Numbered from the stretch's first letter, positions 29,599 through 43,794 are shown. The stretch: DNA of 64,000 nt from Terribacillus halophilus (GCF_900162685.1 NZ_LT727826.1:1-64000); one strand, 5' to 3'. The notes: generated by a model not told the origin, from the letters alone. Program-made: numbers and translations.

Positions 29599-31677
29599 AT
29601 GGCTAGAGAGTTCTCCTTAGAAAATACGCGTAATATCGGTATCATGGCTCACATCGATGCTGGTAAAACAACTGCTACAGAGCGTATTCTATTCTATACA
29701 GGACGTATCCATAAAATTGGAGAAACACATGAAGGTGCTTCTCAAATGGACTGGATGGAGCAGGAGCAAGAGCGTGGTATTACAATCACGTCTGCTGCAA
29801 CAACAGCTGCATGGAAAGGTCACCGTATCAACATCATCGATACACCAGGACACGTAGACTTCACAGTTGAAGTTGAACGTTCCCTGCGTGTACTTGATGG
29901 TGCGGTAGCTGTCCTTGATGCACAGTCCGGTGTTGAGCCGCAAACTGAAACAGTTTGGCGTCAGGCTACAACATACGGTGTACCACGTATCGTATTCGTC
30001 AACAAAATGGATAAAACAGGTGCAGACTTCCTTTATTCCGTTAAGACGATGCATGAACGTCTGGGCGCAAATGCTCACCCAGTACAACTTCCAATCGGTG
30101 CAGAAGATGATTTCGAAGGAATCATCGACTTAATCACAATGGAAGCTTTCTACTATCTTGATGATCTAGGACAGCGTTCTGAAGCTCGTGCTATTCCAGA
30201 AGATATGAAAGAACTTGCGGAAGAATACCGCACAAACCTTATTGAAGCAGTAGCGGAACAAGATGAAAGTCTTATGGAACGCTACCTTGAAGGGGAAGAG
30301 TTCTCTAACGAAGAGCTTAAACAAGCGGTTCGTAATGCGACTCTATCTGTTGAATTCTACCCAGTATTCTGTGGTTCAGCATTCAAAAACAAAGGTGTAC
30401 AGCTTCTAATCGACGGTGTAGTTGATTACTTGCCAGCACCAACTGACGTACCAGCTATCGAAGGTATTGTTCCAGGTACCGAAGAACAAGTTGTGCGTAA
30501 ATCAAGCGACAGCGAGCCATTCAGTGCACTTGCGTTTAAAGTTGCAACAGATCCGTTCGTTGGTAAACTAACCTTCTTCCGTGTGTACTCTGGTACATTG
30601 GATGCAGGTTCATACGTGAAAAACTCTACGAAGGACAAGCGTGAGCGTGTAGGCCGTATCCTGCAAATGCATGCTAACACTCGTGAAGAGATTTCCACAG
30701 TTTACGCTGGTGATATCGCTGGAGCAGTTGGTTTGAAAGATACTTCAACTGGAGATACACTATGTGATGAAAAATCACTAGTTATTCTTGAGTCTATGGT
30801 ATTCCCAGAACCAGTTATCTCTGTTGCGATTGAACCGAAAACAAAAGCAGACCAAGATAAAATGTCTGTTGCACTTGGTAAACTAGCTGAGGAAGATCCT
30901 ACTTTCAGAACGGAAACAAACGTTGAAACTGGCCAGACTATTATCTCTGGTATGGGTGAGCTTCACTTGGATATCATCGTTGACCGTATGCGTCGCGAGT
31001 TCAAGGTAGAAGCAAACGTAGGTGCTCCACAAGTTGCTTACCGCGAAACATTCCGTGCATCTGCTGAAGTCGAAGGTAAATTCGTACGTCAGTCTGGTGG
31101 ACGCGGACAGTTCGGTCACGTTTGGATCAAATTTGAGCCAAACGAAGAGGGTGCTGGTTTCGAGTTCCAAAACAAAATCGTTGGTGGTGTTGTTCCTCGT
31201 GAATACATCCCATCTGTTGAAGCTGGAATCAAAGAATCGATGGCAAACGGCGTATTGGCTGGATATCCGCTAATCGACGTAAAAGCATCTCTATTTGATG
31301 GTAGCTATCACGATGTCGATTCCAACGAGATGGCCTTTAAGGTTGCTGCTTCTATGGCGCTTAAGAATGCTAAGAACAAATGTCAGCCTGTCATCTTGGA
31401 ACCACTTGTAAAAGTGGAAGTTGTCATCCCTGAAGAATACATGGGAGACATCATGGGCGATATCACTTCCCGTCGAGGCCGTGTAGAAGGTATGGATACA
31501 CGCGGACCTGCTCAAGTAGTTAATGCATTCGTGCCACTAGCTGAAATGTTCGGTTACGCAACAGCGTTGCGTTCCAACACACAAGGCCGTGGAACTTACA
31601 CAATGACATTCGACCACTATGAAGAAGTTCCGAAAAGCGTTGGAGAAGAAATTATTAAGAAAAACGCTGGTCAATAA
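29599..31677 (+). CDS. fusA: elongation factor G
   Basis: 692-residue translocase GTPase. G1 AHIDAGKTT (near 17-25), G3 DTPGHVDF (near 82) and G4 NKMD (near 136) are present, with the five-domain length of the housekeeping form. It drives tRNA-mRNA movement and, with RRF, ribosome recycling. GGAAGGAG precedes the ATG. Followed by a structured 127-nt gap before tuf. Confidence 0.98.
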   Translation: MAREFSLENTRNIGIMAHIDAGKTTATERILFYTGRIHKIGETHEGASQMDWMEQEQERGITITSAATTAAWKGHRINIIDTPGHVDFTVEVERSLRVLDGAVAVLDAQSGVEPQTETVWRQATTYGVPRIVFVNKMDKTGADFLYSVKTMHERLGANAHPVQLPIGAEDDFEGIIDLITMEAFYYLDDLGQRSEARAIPEDMKELAEEYRTNLIEAVAEQDESLMERYLEGEEFSNEELKQAVRNATLSVEFYPVFCGSAFKNKGVQLLIDGVVDYLPAPTDVPAIEGIVPGTEEQVVRKSSDSEPFSALAFKVATDPFVGKLTFFRVYSGTLDAGSYVKNSTKDKRERVGRILQMHANTREEISTVYAGDIAGAVGLKDTSTGDTLCDEKSLVILESMVFPEPVISVAIEPKTKADQDKMSVALGKLAEEDPTFRTETNVETGQTIISGMGELHLDIIVDRMRREFKVEANVGAPQVAYRETFRASAEVEGKFVRQSGGRGQFGHVWIKFEPNEEGAGFEFQNKIVGGVVPREYIPSVEAGIKESMANGVLAGYPLIDVKASLFDGSYHDVDSNEMAFKVAASMALKNAKNKCQPVILEPLVKVEVVIPEEYMGDIMGDITSRRGRVEGMDTRGPAQVVNAFVPLAEMFGYATALRSNTQGRGTYTMTFDHYEEVPKSVGEEIIKKNAGQ

Positions 31678-31705
31678 TTGATTTTTTGACAGTAATCAAG
31701 TATAA

Positions 31706-31753
31706 CTTGTAGTGGAAGCCTACGTGCGCGTGCGTATGCTTCCGCATTACAAG
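31706..31753 (+). promoter_or_regulatory. long hairpin in the fusA-tuf gap
   Basis: CTTGTA (31706-31711), GGAAGC (31714-31719) and TACG (31721-31724) pair with CGTA (31733-31736), GCTTCC (31738-31743) and TACAAG (31748-31753). No T run follows, so it is not an obvious terminator. TTGACA at 31686 lacks a correctly spaced -10. Confidence 0.6.
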
Positions 31754-31804
31754 AAACATACTATCTATTACATGATATTTTCTATATTTAAGGAGGAATT
31801 ACTA

Positions 31805-32995
<1,191 letters not shown>

Positions 32996-33013
32996 GCTGA
33001 CATAACTTTATAG

Positions 33014-33047
33014 AAAAACAGACAGCAGACGTGCTGTCTGTTTTTTT
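33014..33047 (+). terminator. terminator after tuf
   Basis: AAAAACAGACAGCA (33014-33027) pairs perfectly with TGCTGTCTGTTTTT (33032-33045), with a T run. Strong intrinsic terminator. Confidence 0.95.
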
Positions 33048-33105
33048 ATTTTTATCCAACCAAACATTGGCAGCGCAGTTGATTTGTAAAAAATGCTGAA
33101 ATCAC

Positions 33106-33134
33106 TTGAAAACAGGTAGAAGCCTCTGTATAAT
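33106..33134 (+). promoter_or_regulatory. SigA promoter of the S10 operon
   Basis: TTGAAA (33106-33111), 17-nt spacer, perfect TATAAT (33129-33134). It drives the large S10-spc cluster and leaves a leader of about 215 nt. Confidence 0.87.
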
Positions 33135-33140
33135 ACATAA

Positions 33141-33665
<525 letters not shown>

Positions 33666-33692
33666 TTTAACAACAAATAGGAGGTGTAACGG

Positions 33693-34322
33693 ATGACGAA
33701 AGGAATCTTGGGACGCAAGATCGGCATGACACAGCTTTTCACTGAAAATGGTGAACTTCAAGCTGTTACAGTTATCCAAGCTGAACCAAACGTAATTCTT
33801 CAAAAGAAAACTGTCGAAACTGATGGTTACAATGCATTGCAACTAGGATTTGCTGATCAGAAAGCAAACAACGCTAACAAACCTGCGAAGGGCCATGCTG
33901 AGAAAGCAAACACAACACCTAAGCGCTACATTCGTGAAATCCGTGACGCTGCTCTAGCTGAACATGAAGTAGGCCAAGAGCTAAGCGTAGAGATTTTCGC
34001 TGCAGGAGACGTTGTAGATGTAACAGGTACTTCTAAAGGTAAAGGATTCCAAGGTGCGATCAAGCGCCACAACCAATCCCGCGGACCAATGTCACACGGT
34101 TCTCGTTACCACAGAAGACCAGGTTCTATGGGTGTAATTGACCCTATGCGCGTTTTCAAAGGTAAAGCACTGCCAGGACAAATGGGCGGAGAGCAAATTA
34201 CTGTTCAAAACCTAGAAATCGTTAAAGTTGACGCTGAGCGCAACCTTATCCTTGTAAAAGGTAACGTTCCTGGTGCGAAAAAATCTTACGTGAAAGTATC
34301 AGGTGCCGTAAAAGGTAACTAA
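33693..34322 (+). CDS. rplC: ribosomal protein L3
   Basis: 209-residue uL3, an early-assembly protein near the peptidyl-transferase centre and activator of Mini-III (mrnC, 13.5 kb) in B. subtilis. The N-terminus [14 protein letters not shown] and the central loop [20 protein letters not shown] are diagnostic. GGAGGTG precedes the ATG. Confidence 0.97.
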   Translation: MTKGILGRKIGMTQLFTENGELQAVTVIQAEPNVILQKKTVETDGYNALQLGFADQKANNANKPAKGHAEKANTTPKRYIREIRDAALAEHEVGQELSVEIFAAGDVVDVTGTSKGKGFQGAIKRHNQSRGPMSHGSRYHRRPGSMGVIDPMRVFKGKALPGQMGGEQITVQNLEIVKVDAERNLILVKGNVPGAKKSYVKVSGAVKGN

Positions 34323-34348
34323 TTCATAATACGAAGGGAGGATATATC

Positions 34349-34972
34349 ATGCCTAAAGTAGCACTATTCAACCAAAGCGGTTCTCAAGTCGGTGATATCG
34401 AATTGAACGATTCCGTTTTCGGTATTGAGCCACACACACATGTATTACACGAAGCTGTACTAATGCAGCGTGCTTCTATGCGTCAAGGTACGCATAAAGT
34501 AAAAGGACGTTCTGAAGTACGAGGCGGCGGAAGAAAGCCATGGCGTCAAAAAGGTACTGGCCGTGCGCGTCAAGGATCCATCCGTTCTCCACAATGGGTT
34601 GGCGGTGGAACTGTTTTCGGACCGACTCCACGCAGCTACAGCTACAAACTACCTAAAAAAGTTCGTCGTCTAGCGCTTAAATCAGCACTATCTTCAAAAG
34701 TACAAGAAGAAAGCATCTTCGTTCTAGATAGCCTTGCATTTGATGCTCCTAAAACGAAAGATGTCGTTGCTATGCTTAACGCACTCAACGTAGATACAAA
34801 GGTATTGATCGTTACTGCAGATAAAGACGAAACAGTTGCACGTTCTGCTAACAACCTTAAAAACGTTAAAGTGTTGACACAAAGCGAAGTAAACGTTCTT
34901 GACTTGCTAACGCATGATAAGCTGATCTTAACGAAAGAGGCAGCTGAAAAAGCAGGGGAGGTGCTTGCATAA
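34349..34972 (+). CDS. rplD: ribosomal protein L4
   Basis: 207-residue uL4. The long internal loop lining the exit tunnel is recognisable by [19 protein letters not shown] (near 63-81), the region where macrolide-resistance changes occur; it looks wild type. GAAGGGAGG precedes ATG. The stop codon overlaps the rplW start by one base. Confidence 0.97.
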   Translation: MPKVALFNQSGSQVGDIELNDSVFGIEPHTHVLHEAVLMQRASMRQGTHKVKGRSEVRGGGRKPWRQKGTGRARQGSIRSPQWVGGGTVFGPTPRSYSYKLPKKVRRLALKSALSSKVQEESIFVLDSLAFDAPKTKDVVAMLNALNVDTKVLIVTADKDETVARSANNLKNVKVLTQSEVNVLDLLTHDKLILTKEAAEKAGEVLA

Positions 34973-35262
34973 TGAGAGATCCACGTGATATTATTAAGCG
35001 CCCTGTAATTACGGAACATTCTTCTGACCTTATGGTTGATAAGAAATATACGTTCGAAGTTGACAAACGTGCCAACAAGATCGAAATCAAACAAGCGGTT
35101 GAAGTGATCTTCGGTGTTAAAGTGGAGCAAATCAACACACTTAACCTTAAAGGTAAATTCAAACGTCAAGGTCGTTACGGCGGATACCGCCCAGATCGTA
35201 AAAAAGCAGTTGTAACACTTACAGAAGACAGTAAAGAAATCGACTTCTTCGAAGGTGTTTAA
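34972..35262 (+). CDS. rplW: ribosomal protein L23
   Basis: 96-residue uL23 at the tunnel exit, a docking site for trigger factor and SRP. The segment [19 protein letters not shown] opens the protein and [17 protein letters not shown] (near 63-79) is the conserved loop. The one-base overlap with rplD suggests translational coupling; the ribosome-binding site GGGGAGG lies inside rplD. Confidence 0.97.
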   Translation: MRDPRDIIKRPVITEHSSDLMVDKKYTFEVDKRANKIEIKQAVEVIFGVKVEQINTLNLKGKFKRQGRYGGYRPDRKKAVVTLTEDSKEIDFFEGV

Positions 35263-35290
35263 GAACTAATAGAGAAGGAGGGAAACAAAG

Positions 35291-36121
35291 ATGGCGATTA
35301 AAAAGTATAAACCGACCACTAATGGACGTCGTAATATGTCCGTATCGGATTTTGCTGATATCACAACTGACAAGCCTGAAAAATCATTGCTTGCACCGCT
35401 TCACAAACGTGGCGGACGTAACAACCAAGGTAGATTGACAGTACGTCACCAAGGTGGCGGACATAAGCGTCAATACCGTATTATCGACTTTAAACGCGAC
35501 AAAGATGGAATACCAGGACGCGTTGCTACAATCGAGTACGATCCAAACCGTACTGCGAACATCGCTCTTATTCACTATGTTGATGGTGAAAAGCGCTACA
35601 TCCTTGCTCCAAAAGGCTTGGAAGTAGGAACTGAAATCCTTTCTGGTGAAGGTGCTGACTTCAAAGTAGGTAACGCTATGGAACTTGCTTCTATCCCAGT
35701 CGGTACAATCATCCACAACATCGAATTGAAGCCAGGTCGTGGCGCTCAGCTAGCTCGTTCTGCTGGTGCACAGGCTCAAATCCTTGGACGTGAAGGTAAA
35801 TACGTTCTTGTAAGACTGACTTCTGGTGAAGTACGCCTAGTACTAGGTACTTGTCGTGCGACAGTCGGTCAAGTTGGTAACTTGGAACACGAACTAATCA
35901 TCGTTGGTAAAGCAGGACGTTCTCGTTGGAAGGGTAAACGCCCAACTGTACGTGGTTCTGTAATGAACCCTAACGATCACCCACACGGTGGTGGTGAAGG
36001 ACGCGCTCCTATCGGACGTAAATCACCAATGTCTCCATGGGGCAAACCGACACTTGGTTACAAAACGCGTAAACGTAACAAGCAGTCTGATAAGTTTATC
36101 GTGCGTAAGCGTAAAAAATAA
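35291..36121 (+). CDS. rplB: ribosomal protein L2
   Basis: 276-residue uL2, essential for subunit joining and peptidyl transfer. The near-universal motif [14 protein letters not shown] (near 224-237) includes the conserved histidine, and the basic tail ends in a Lys/Arg cluster. GAAGGAGGG precedes ATG. A small hairpin AGACGGG/CCCGTCT (36132-36153) lies between it and rpsS. Confidence 0.97.
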   Translation: MAIKKYKPTTNGRRNMSVSDFADITTDKPEKSLLAPLHKRGGRNNQGRLTVRHQGGGHKRQYRIIDFKRDKDGIPGRVATIEYDPNRTANIALIHYVDGEKRYILAPKGLEVGTEILSGEGADFKVGNAMELASIPVGTIIHNIELKPGRGAQLARSAGAQAQILGREGKYVLVRLTSGEVRLVLGTCRATVGQVGNLEHELIIVGKAGRSRWKGKRPTVRGSVMNPNDHPHGGGEGRAPIGRKSPMSPWGKPTLGYKTRKRNKQSDKFIVRKRKK

Positions 36122-36178
36122 TGTGGTAGCAAGACGGGGATTTTCACCCGTCTCCATATCGCAAAGGGAGGTTTATGT

Positions 36179-36457
36179 ATGGGTCGCAGCTTGAAAAAAG
36201 GACCTTTCGCAGATGACCATTTGCTAAAGAAAGTCGACAAAATGAATGAAGACGATAAGAAGCAAGTAATTAGAACTTGGTCTCGTCGTTCAACTATTTT
36301 CCCAACATTCGTTGGACACACAATCGCTGTCTACGATGGCCGTAAACACGTACCTGTTTATGTTACTGAAGATATGGTAGGTCATAAACTTGGTGAATTC
36401 GCACCAACTCGTACGTACAAAGGTCACGCAGCGGACGATAAGAAAACAAAACGCTAA
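36179..36457 (+). CDS. rpsS: ribosomal protein S19
   Basis: 92-residue uS19 of the small-subunit head. The opening GRSLKKGPF and the block [22 protein letters not shown] (central part) are standard. AAAGGGAGG precedes ATG at 36179; an earlier ATG at 36175 is out of frame. Confidence 0.97.
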   Translation: MGRSLKKGPFADDHLLKKVDKMNEDDKKQVIRTWSRRSTIFPTFVGHTIAVYDGRKHVPVYVTEDMVGHKLGEFAPTRTYKGHAADDKKTKR

Positions 36458-36475
36458 GAGGGGAGGCAATCCTAA

Positions 36476-36817
36476 ATGCAAGCAAAAGCTATGGCAAAAT
36501 CAGTTCGCATTGCTCCTCGTAAGGTTCGCTTAGTAGTTGATTTAATTCGAGGAAAAAATGTTGGAGAAGCTATTGCAATTCTGCGTCACACTCAGCGTGG
36601 TGCATCATTGCCAGTAGAAAAAGTACTTCGTTCTGCAGTTGCTAACGCAGAACATAACTATGAAATGGATACGGATAACCTTGTTATCTCTGAAGCATTC
36701 GTTAACGAAGGTGCTACATTGAAACGTTTCCGTCCACGTGCACAAGGTCGTGCAAGCCAAATCAACAAACGTACTAGCCACATTACAGTGGTTGTTACAG
36801 AAAAGAAGGAGGGTTAA
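36476..36817 (+). CDS. rplV: ribosomal protein L22
   Basis: 113-residue uL22. Its beta-hairpin reaching into the exit tunnel is marked by [19 protein letters not shown] (near 84-102). The N-terminal [17 protein letters not shown] is the rRNA-binding part. GAGGGGAGG lies upstream. rpsC starts 3 nt after its stop codon. Confidence 0.97.
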   Translation: MQAKAMAKSVRIAPRKVRLVVDLIRGKNVGEAIAILRHTQRGASLPVEKVLRSAVANAEHNYEMDTDNLVISEAFVNEGATLKRFRPRAQGRASQINKRTSHITVVVTEKKEG

Positions 36818-36820
36818 GCA

Positions 36821-37462
36821 GTGGGTCAAAAAGTAAATCCGACAGGTCTTCGCGTCGGCGTCATCCGTGACTGGGATTCCAAATGGTACGGTGGCAAAGA
36901 TTACGCCGATTTACTACACGAAGATATCAGAATCCGTGATTATTTAGAACAACGTTTGAAAGATGCTGCGCTTTCCAAAGTGGAAATCGAACGTGCTGCT
37001 AACCGTGTAAACATCTCTATTCATACTGGTAAACCTGGTATGGTAATTGGTAAAGGCGGTTCTGAAGTTGAAGCACTTCGCAAAGCTCTTAACAGCCTTA
37101 CTGGCAAACGTGTTCACATCAACATCGTAGAAGTGAAACGTGTCGATCTTGATGCTAAATTGGTAGCAGACAACATCGCTCGTCAACTTGAAAACCGTAT
37201 TTCATTCCGTCGTGCGCAGAAACAAACATTGCAGCGTGCAATGCGTGCTGGTGCTAAAGGTATCCGTACTCAAGTTTCTGGTCGTCTAGGCGGAGCAGAC
37301 ATCGCTCGTGCAGAATCTTATAGCGAAGGAACAGTTCCACTTCATACTCTACGTGCTGACATTGATTATGGCACAGCTGAAGCTGACACAACTTATGGTA
37401 AGCTTGGTATTAAAGTATGGATCTACCGTGGCGAAGTCCTTCCAACAAAAAACAACCGATAA
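36821..37462 (+). CDS. rpsC: ribosomal protein S3
   Basis: 213-residue uS3 with a type II KH domain (motif [12 protein letters not shown], near 71-82), part of the mRNA entry channel and helicase. GTG start at 36821 after AAGGAGGG. Slightly shorter than B. subtilis S3 at the C-terminus, ending in a short basic tail. Confidence 0.97.
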   Translation: MGQKVNPTGLRVGVIRDWDSKWYGGKDYADLLHEDIRIRDYLEQRLKDAALSKVEIERAANRVNISIHTGKPGMVIGKGGSEVEALRKALNSLTGKRVHINIVEVKRVDLDAKLVADNIARQLENRISFRRAQKQTLQRAMRAGAKGIRTQVSGRLGGADIARAESYSEGTVPLHTLRADIDYGTAEADTTYGKLGIKVWIYRGEVLPTKNNR

Positions 37463-37480
37463 GGAAGGGGGAAAAGCATT

Positions 37481-37915
37481 ATGTTAATGCCTAAACGCGT
37501 AAAATATCGTAGACAACACCGTGGTAAATTGAATGGTCGTGCTAAAGGCGGTACAGAAGTTGCATTTGGTGAATGGGGTCTTCAAGCTTTAGATCCAGCT
37601 TGGATTACTAGCCGTCAAATCGAATCTGCCCGTATTGCAATGACTCGTTACATGAAACGTGGCGGTAAAGTATGGATCAAAATCTTCCCAGATAAGCCAT
37701 ACACTAAAAAACCTCTAGAAGTTCGAATGGGTTCTGGTAAAGGTTCACCTGAAGGTTGGGTAGCTGTTACAAAACCTGGTAAAATTATGTTCGAAGTCGC
37801 TGGAGTACCTGAAGAGGTGGCTCGCGAAGCATTGCGTCTTGCTTCTCATAAACTACCAGTAAGAACAAAGATCGTAAAACGTGAAGAAATTGGTGGTGAA
37901 ATCAATGAAGGCTAA
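37481..37915 (+). CDS. rplP: ribosomal protein L16
   Basis: 144-residue uL16, needed for correct tRNA placement in the A and P sites. Starts [15 protein letters not shown]; the block [21 protein letters not shown] (part) is the conserved region. GGAAGGGGG precedes the ATG. Its last 11 bases overlap rpmC. Confidence 0.97.
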   Translation: MLMPKRVKYRRQHRGKLNGRAKGGTEVAFGEWGLQALDPAWITSRQIESARIAMTRYMKRGGKVWIKIFPDKPYTKKPLEVRMGSGKGSPEGWVAVTKPGKIMFEVAGVPEEVAREALRLASHKLPVRTKIVKREEIGGEINEG

Positions 37916-38105
37916 TGAAATCAAAGAACTTACCACTGCCGAAATTGAACAAAAAGTTAAGTCTCTTAAAGAAGAACTTTTCAACTTGCGCTTCCAATTA
38001 GCTACTGGACAGCTTGAGAATACTGCACGTATTCGCACAGTCCGTAAGACAATTGCTCGCATGAAGACTGTTGTTCGTGAAAGAGAAGTAAGCGTAAATA
38101 ACTAA
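37905..38105 (+). CDS. rpmC: ribosomal protein L29
   Basis: 66-residue uL29, a two-helix protein beside the tunnel exit. The signature [19 protein letters not shown] is present. ATG at 37905 lies within the end of rplP with GGTGGTG as ribosome-binding site; an in-frame GTG at 37881 would extend deeper into rplP and is not needed. Confidence 0.96.
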   Translation: MKANEIKELTTAEIEQKVKSLKEELFNLRFQLATGQLENTARIRTVRKTIARMKTVVREREVSVNN

Positions 38106-38127
38106 ATTCCGAGAGGAGGTTCGCGAC

Positions 38128-38391
38128 ATGAGTGAACGTAACAATCGTAAAGTCTACGTTGGACGCGTTGTATCCGATAAAATGGATAAAACAATCACTG
38201 TTCTTGTTGAAACCTACAAAACTCACAAGCTGTACGGCAAACGTGTTAAGTACTCTAAGAAGTTAAAAGCACATGATGAAAACGGCACAGCAAAAACTGG
38301 TGACTTGGTCCGTATCATGGAAACTCGTCCATTGTCTGCAACGAAACGTTTCCGTTTGGTTGAAGTAGTAGAAGAAGCAGTAATTATCTAA
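38128..38391 (+). CDS. rpsQ: ribosomal protein S17
   Basis: 87-residue uS17, an OB-fold primary 16S rRNA binder. Segments [17 protein letters not shown] and [20 protein letters not shown] are typical. GAGAGGAGG precedes ATG. Confidence 0.97.
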   Translation: MSERNNRKVYVGRVVSDKMDKTITVLVETYKTHKLYGKRVKYSKKLKAHDENGTAKTGDLVRIMETRPLSATKRFRLVEVVEEAVII

Positions 38392-38395
38392 TTAA

Positions 38396-38803
<408 letters not shown>

Positions 38804-38838
38804 TACACTTAATGCCTTGTTAAGGAGGTGCAGTACAC

Positions 38839-39150
38839 ATGCATGTTAAAAAAGGTGACAAAGTCAAAGTAATCACTGGTAAAGATCGTGGTAAAGAAGG
38901 TACCATCCTTGAAGCTTATCCGAAGAAGAACCGTGTTCTTGTCGAAGGCGTAAACATCGTCAAAAAACACGCAAAACCTTCCCAGGATAACCCGCAAGGC
39001 GGAATCCTCGACATCGAAGCAGCTATTCACGTTTCTAACGTAATGCTAATCGATCCTAAAACTGGAGAGCCTACTCGCGTCGGCTACGAAGTGAAAGACG
39101 GCAAGAAAGTCCGTATCGCTAAGAAATCCGGTCAAGCTGTCGATAAATAA
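38839..39150 (+). CDS. rplX: ribosomal protein L24
   Basis: 103-residue uL24 with an N-terminal KOW motif ([18 protein letters not shown]), an assembly initiator for the large subunit. AAGGAGGTG precedes the ATG at 38839. Confidence 0.97.
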   Translation: MHVKKGDKVKVITGKDRGKEGTILEAYPKKNRVLVEGVNIVKKHAKPSQDNPQGGILDIEAAIHVSNVMLIDPKTGEPTRVGYEVKDGKKVRIAKKSGQAVDK

Positions 39151-39175
39151 TTTCTTCTGAAAGGAGGGCTACTCG

Positions 39176-39715
39176 ATGAATGAATTGAAACAAAGATACC
39201 AAAGCGAAATTTCTCCATCTCTATTGGAAAAATTCAGCTATAAATCCGTTATGGAAGTACCAAAGATTGAAAAGATCGTAATCAACATGGGTGTCGGTGA
39301 CGCCGTTCAAAACTCTAAAGCACTTGATTCTGCAGTAGAGGAATTGGCTTTGCTTGCTGGTCAGCAGCCTATCATCACAAAAGCGAAGAAATCTATCGCA
39401 GGTTTCCGTCTACGTGAAGGTATGCCAATCGGAGCGAAAGTTACATTGCGCGGAGAGCAAATGTATGAATTCCTTCAGAAACTAGTCGCGGTTTCACTTC
39501 CACGTGTACGTGACTTCCGTGGAATCTCAAACAAAGCGTTTGACGGTCGTGGAAACTACACGCTAGGTGTTAAAGAACAGCTAATCTTCCCAGAAATCAA
39601 TTACGATAAAGTAAGTAAAGTACGTGGAATGGACATCGTTATCGTAACTACAGCCAACACTGACGAAGAAGCTCGTGAGCTACTAACTCAGCTAGGCATG
39701 CCTTTCCAAAAATAA
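39176..39715 (+). CDS. rplE: ribosomal protein L5
   Basis: 179-residue uL5, which binds 5S rRNA and contacts P-site tRNA. The blocks [14 protein letters not shown] and [21 protein letters not shown] (part) are diagnostic. AAAGGAGGG precedes ATG. Confidence 0.97.
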   Translation: MNELKQRYQSEISPSLLEKFSYKSVMEVPKIEKIVINMGVGDAVQNSKALDSAVEELALLAGQQPIITKAKKSIAGFRLREGMPIGAKVTLRGEQMYEFLQKLVAVSLPRVRDFRGISNKAFDGRGNYTLGVKEQLIFPEINYDKVSKVRGMDIVIVTTANTDEEARELLTQLGMPFQK

Positions 39716-39721
39716 AGGTAA

Positions 39722-39922
<201 letters not shown>

Positions 39923-39953
39923 TCCCCTAAATCAGGGAAGGAGGTAATGATTA

Positions 39954-40352
39954 ATGGTTATGACAGATCCTATCGCAGATATGCTAACTCGTATTCGTAA
40001 TGCAAATACTGTTCGTCATGAAAAACTGGAGCTTCCTGCTTCTAAGTTAAAAAAGGATGTTGCTGATATCCTTAAACGTGAAGGCTTTATTCGCGATTAC
40101 GAATTCGTAGAAGATGATAAACAAGGTGTTCTACGCATCTTTTTGAAATACGGTAAAAACGACGAGCGTGTTATCACTGGTATTAAACGTATCAGTAAGC
40201 CTGGTCTTCGTGTTTATGCGAAAGCTGACGAGATCCCTCGTGTCCTAAACGGACTTGGTATCGCAGTTGTTTCAACTTCTAAAGGCGTATTGTCTGATAA
40301 AGAAGCACGTGAGCAAGCTGTAGGCGGCGAAGTGCTAGCATACGTTTGGTAA
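39954..40352 (+). CDS. rpsH: ribosomal protein S8
   Basis: 132-residue uS8, central 16S rRNA binder. Begins [17 protein letters not shown]; the C-terminal [18 protein letters not shown] is the signature. AAGGAGG precedes the ATG. In enterobacteria S8 represses the spc operon at the rplE start; whether that applies here cannot be read from sequence. Confidence 0.97.
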   Translation: MVMTDPIADMLTRIRNANTVRHEKLELPASKLKKDVADILKREGFIRDYEFVEDDKQGVLRIFLKYGKNDERVITGIKRISKPGLRVYAKADEIPRVLNGLGIAVVSTSKGVLSDKEAREQAVGGEVLAYVW

Positions 40353-40381
40353 TATTCCACAATAAGTAAGGAGGTGCACAT

Positions 40382-40918
40382 ATGTCCCGCGTAGGTAAAA
40401 AGATTCTTGAAATCCCTGCAGGAGTTGAAATCATCAACGATAACAACACTGTGACTGTTAAAGGTCCTAAAGGGGAACTAACTCGTACATTCAACCAAGA
40501 TATGGTGATCAAAATCGAAGAGAACGTTCTTACTGTTGAACGCCCATCTGAAAGTAAGGAACACCGTACTCTTCACGGAACTACTCGTTCCATCCTTGGT
40601 AACATGGTAGAAGGCGTACACACTGGTTTCGAGAAAGCTCTTGAAATCATTGGTGTAGGTTACCGTGCTACTAAACAAGGTGAGAAAGTTGTAATCAATG
40701 CTGGTTACTCTCACCCAGTTGAAGTTGAAAACCGCGATGGTATTGATGTCGAAGTACCTTCCAACACTCGTGTAGTAGTTAAAGGTATCGATAAGGAAGC
40801 AGTTGGCGCAGTTGCAGCTAACATCCGTGCAATCCGTCCTCCAGAGCCTTACAAAGGTAAAGGAATCCGTTACGAAGGTGAATTCGTACGTCGTAAAGAA
40901 GGTAAAACAGCGAAATAA
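40382..40918 (+). CDS. rplF: ribosomal protein L6
   Basis: 178-residue uL6 made of two similar RNA-binding repeats, near the sarcin-ricin loop. The C-terminal signature [22 protein letters not shown] is present (last part). AAGGAGGTG precedes ATG. Confidence 0.97.
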   Translation: MSRVGKKILEIPAGVEIINDNNTVTVKGPKGELTRTFNQDMVIKIEENVLTVERPSESKEHRTLHGTTRSILGNMVEGVHTGFEKALEIIGVGYRATKQGEKVVINAGYSHPVEVENRDGIDVEVPSNTRVVVKGIDKEAVGAVAANIRAIRPPEPYKGKGIRYEGEFVRRKEGKTAK

Positions 40919-40950
40919 GGTTTTCTTGGAACCAGAAAGGAGTGACCTGA

Positions 40951-41313
40951 ATGATTACAAAAGCTGCAAAAAACGAATTGCGTAAGAGAAGACACAACCG
41001 TGTCCGTAAGAGCATTTCAGGAACATCTGAGCGTCCGCGTTTGAACGTTTACCGTTCTAACAAACACATCTACGCACAGCTAATCGATGATACAACTGGC
41101 AAAACACTTGCTAACGCTTCTACTAAGGATGCAAGCCTTAACCTAGAATCTACAAGCAATGTGGAAGCTGCTAAGAAAGTCGGAGAAGCAGTAGCTAACC
41201 GTGCGAAAGAAGCTGGCGTAACAACAATCGTATTTGACCGTGGAGGATATCTATACCACGGACGTGTAAAAGCATTGGCTGAAGCAGCTCGTGAAGCTGG
41301 ACTTCAATTCTAA
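40951..41313 (+). CDS. rplR: ribosomal protein L18
   Basis: 120-residue uL18, a 5S rRNA binder together with L5. [20 protein letters not shown] and [20 protein letters not shown] (parts) are typical. AAAGGAG precedes ATG at 40951. Confidence 0.97.
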   Translation: MITKAAKNELRKRRHNRVRKSISGTSERPRLNVYRSNKHIYAQLIDDTTGKTLANASTKDASLNLESTSNVEAAKKVGEAVANRAKEAGVTTIVFDRGGYLYHGRVKALAEAAREAGLQF

Positions 41314-41319
41314 TCGTAA

Positions 41320-41838
<519 letters not shown>

Positions 41839-41851
41839 GGAGGGAAAGCAC

Positions 41852-42034
41852 ATGGCTAACAAATTAGAAATCACCCTCAACCGCAGTACGATCGGAAGAC
41901 TTGAGAAACAGCGCAAGACTGTTGCTGCTCTAGGTCTTAAGAAAATCCGTCAATCAGTTGTCTTGGAAGACAACCCAACTGTGCGCGGTATGATTAACGT
42001 AGTTTCTCATCTAGTAACAGTTAAAGAAGTATAA
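41852..42034 (+). CDS. rpmD: ribosomal protein L30
   Basis: 60-residue uL30 with the full small ferredoxin-like fold: [19 protein letters not shown] then [10 protein letters not shown] and [17 protein letters not shown] precedes ATG. Located between rpsE and rplO as usual. Confidence 0.97.
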   Translation: MANKLEITLNRSTIGRLEKQRKTVAALGLKKIRQSVVLEDNPTVRGMINVVSHLVTVKEV

Positions 42035-42064
42035 TGATCCAAATGTAAAAGAGGAGGTGCCATT

Positions 42065-42505
42065 ATGAAACTTCATGAATTGAAGTCAGCAGAAGGAACA
42101 CGTAAGACTCGCAATCGTGTAGGTCGCGGTATGTCTTCAGGTAACGGTAAAACATCCGGCCGCGGACATAAAGGACAAAAAGCACGTTCTGGCGGCGGTG
42201 TACGTCTAGGTTTCGAAGGTGGACAAATGCCACTATTCCAACGTCTTCCTAAACGTGGATTCACAAACATCCACCGTACTGAGTACTCAATTGTTAACCT
42301 TGAGTCCCTTAACCGTTTCGAAGAGGGAACTGAAGTAACTCCAGAGCTTCTACTTGAAAGCGGAGTTGTTAGCAAATTGAGAGCCGGTATCAAAGTTCTA
42401 GGTAACGGGAATCTTGAAAAGAAACTTACTGTTAAAGCTCACAAGTTCTCAGCTTCTGCTAAAGAAGCGATTGAGGCAGCGGGCGGTCAAACAGAGGTGA
42501 TCTAA
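42065..42505 (+). CDS. rplO: ribosomal protein L15
   Basis: 146-residue uL15, a late-assembly protein with a long basic extension ([39 protein letters not shown]). GAGGAGGTG precedes ATG. The stop codon overlaps the secY start by one base. Confidence 0.97.
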   Translation: MKLHELKSAEGTRKTRNRVGRGMSSGNGKTSGRGHKGQKARSGGGVRLGFEGGQMPLFQRLPKRGFTNIHRTEYSIVNLESLNRFEEGTEVTPELLLESGVVSKLRAGIKVLGNGNLEKKLTVKAHKFSASAKEAIEAAGGQTEVI

Positions 42506-43794
42506 TGTTTCGTACAATCTCCAATTTTATGCGTGTAAAAGATATACGAAATAAAATTATCTTCACATTGCTAATGTTGATCGTATTCAGGATTGGTACG
42601 TTTATTCCGGTTCCTTTCACAGATCGTTCCGCGATCGACTTTATGAACCAACAGAACGTATTCGGCTTCTTGAATACATTTGGCGGAGGTGCATTGCAGA
42701 ACTTCTCCATCCTTGCGATGGGTATCATGCCATACATCACTGCCTCGATCATCATGCAGCTTCTGCAAATGGATGTTATACCAACATTCAGTGAGTGGAA
42801 AAAGCAAGGTGAGATGGGACGTCGTAAATTAGCACAAGTGACACGATATGCCACTATCGTGCTAGCGTTAATACAGGCAGTCGGTATGTCCATCGGATTC
42901 AATCAGTTATCCGGAGGCATGCTTATATCTGAACCAAGTTTCTACAAATTCGCTGTCATTGCACTCGTGTTGACCGCGGGAACAGCATTTTTGATGTGGT
43001 TAGGAGAACAGATCACAGCACATGGTGTTGGTAATGGTATTTCTATTATCATCTTCGCTGGTATCGCTGCAGCTATCCCGAATGGTGTAAACCAGCTTTG
43101 GGAGCAGTACTTCAGCAATCCTGGTGATGACTTATTCCTGAATGTCGTGATTGTTGCAATTATCGCTATTGTGATCATTGCCGTAATTGTTGGTGTAATT
43201 TATATTACCCAAGCACTTCGTAAAATTCCGATCCAGTACTCAAAGCGTACAACTAGTCGATCTCAAGTAGGGGGGCAATCCACTCACTTGCCGATTAAAG
43301 TTAACGCTGCGGGTGTAATCCCTGTAATTTTCGCCGTTTCCTTTATCTATGCGCCGCGTACTATCGCGAGCTTTTTTGAAGGTAACGTAGCAACTACGAT
43401 CGAGAACGTATTCGATTATACGCAACCAATTGGGATGGTAATCTATGTAGTCCTAATTCTTGCATTTAGTTACTTCTATACATTTGTTCAGGTTAATCCG
43501 GAACAAATGGCAGAGAACTTAAACAAGCAAGGTGGCTACATCCCGGGTATTCGCCCAGGTAAAAGCACAGAAACGTACCTCACCAGTGTGATGTATCGTT
43601 TAACCTTCGTTGGGTCTCTCTTCTTGGCTGCTGTAGCTGTATTACCTATTATTTTAGGTTCTATTGCGAACTTGCCGACTTCTGTCCAAATCGGAGGAAC
43701 GAGCCTGCTGATCGTGGTAGGGGTAGCGTTGCAGACGATGAAGCAGTTAGAAAGCCAGTTAGTGAAGCGTCATTATAAAGGCTTCATGAAATAG
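42505..43794 (+). CDS. secY: SecY, preprotein translocase channel
   Basis: 429-residue channel protein with ten hydrophobic helices. It opens with RTISNFMRVKDIRNKIIFT; the plug-region segment FGGGALQNFSILAMGIMPYI and the cytoplasmic loop before the last helices (GGYIPGIRPGKSTETYL) that contacts SecA and ribosomes are visible. It pairs with SecE (16.1 kb). The one-base overlap with rplO suggests coupled translation. Confidence 0.97.
   Translation: MFRTISNFMRVKDIRNKIIFTLLMLIVFRIGTFIPVPFTDRSAIDFMNQQNVFGFLNTFGGGALQNFSILAMGIMPYITASIIMQLLQMDVIPTFSEWKKQGEMGRRKLAQVTRYATIVLALIQAVGMSIGFNQLSGGMLISEPSFYKFAVIALVLTAGTAFLMWLGEQITAHGVGNGISIIIFAGIAAAIPNGVNQLWEQYFSNPGDDLFLNVVIVAIIAIVIIAVIVGVIYITQALRKIPIQYSKRTTSRSQVGGQSTHLPIKVNAAGVIPVIFAVSFIYAPRTIASFFEGNVATTIENVFDYTQPIGMVIYVVLILAFSYFYTFVQVNPEQMAENLNKQGGYIPGIRPGKSTETYLTSVMYRLTFVGSLFLAAVAVLPIILGSIANLPTSVQIGGTSLLIVVGVALQTMKQLESQLVKRHYKGFMK

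Noticed and set aside
31686-31706. TTGACA...TATAAC as a tuf promoter
   Set aside because: The spacing is only 9 nt, too short for SigA.
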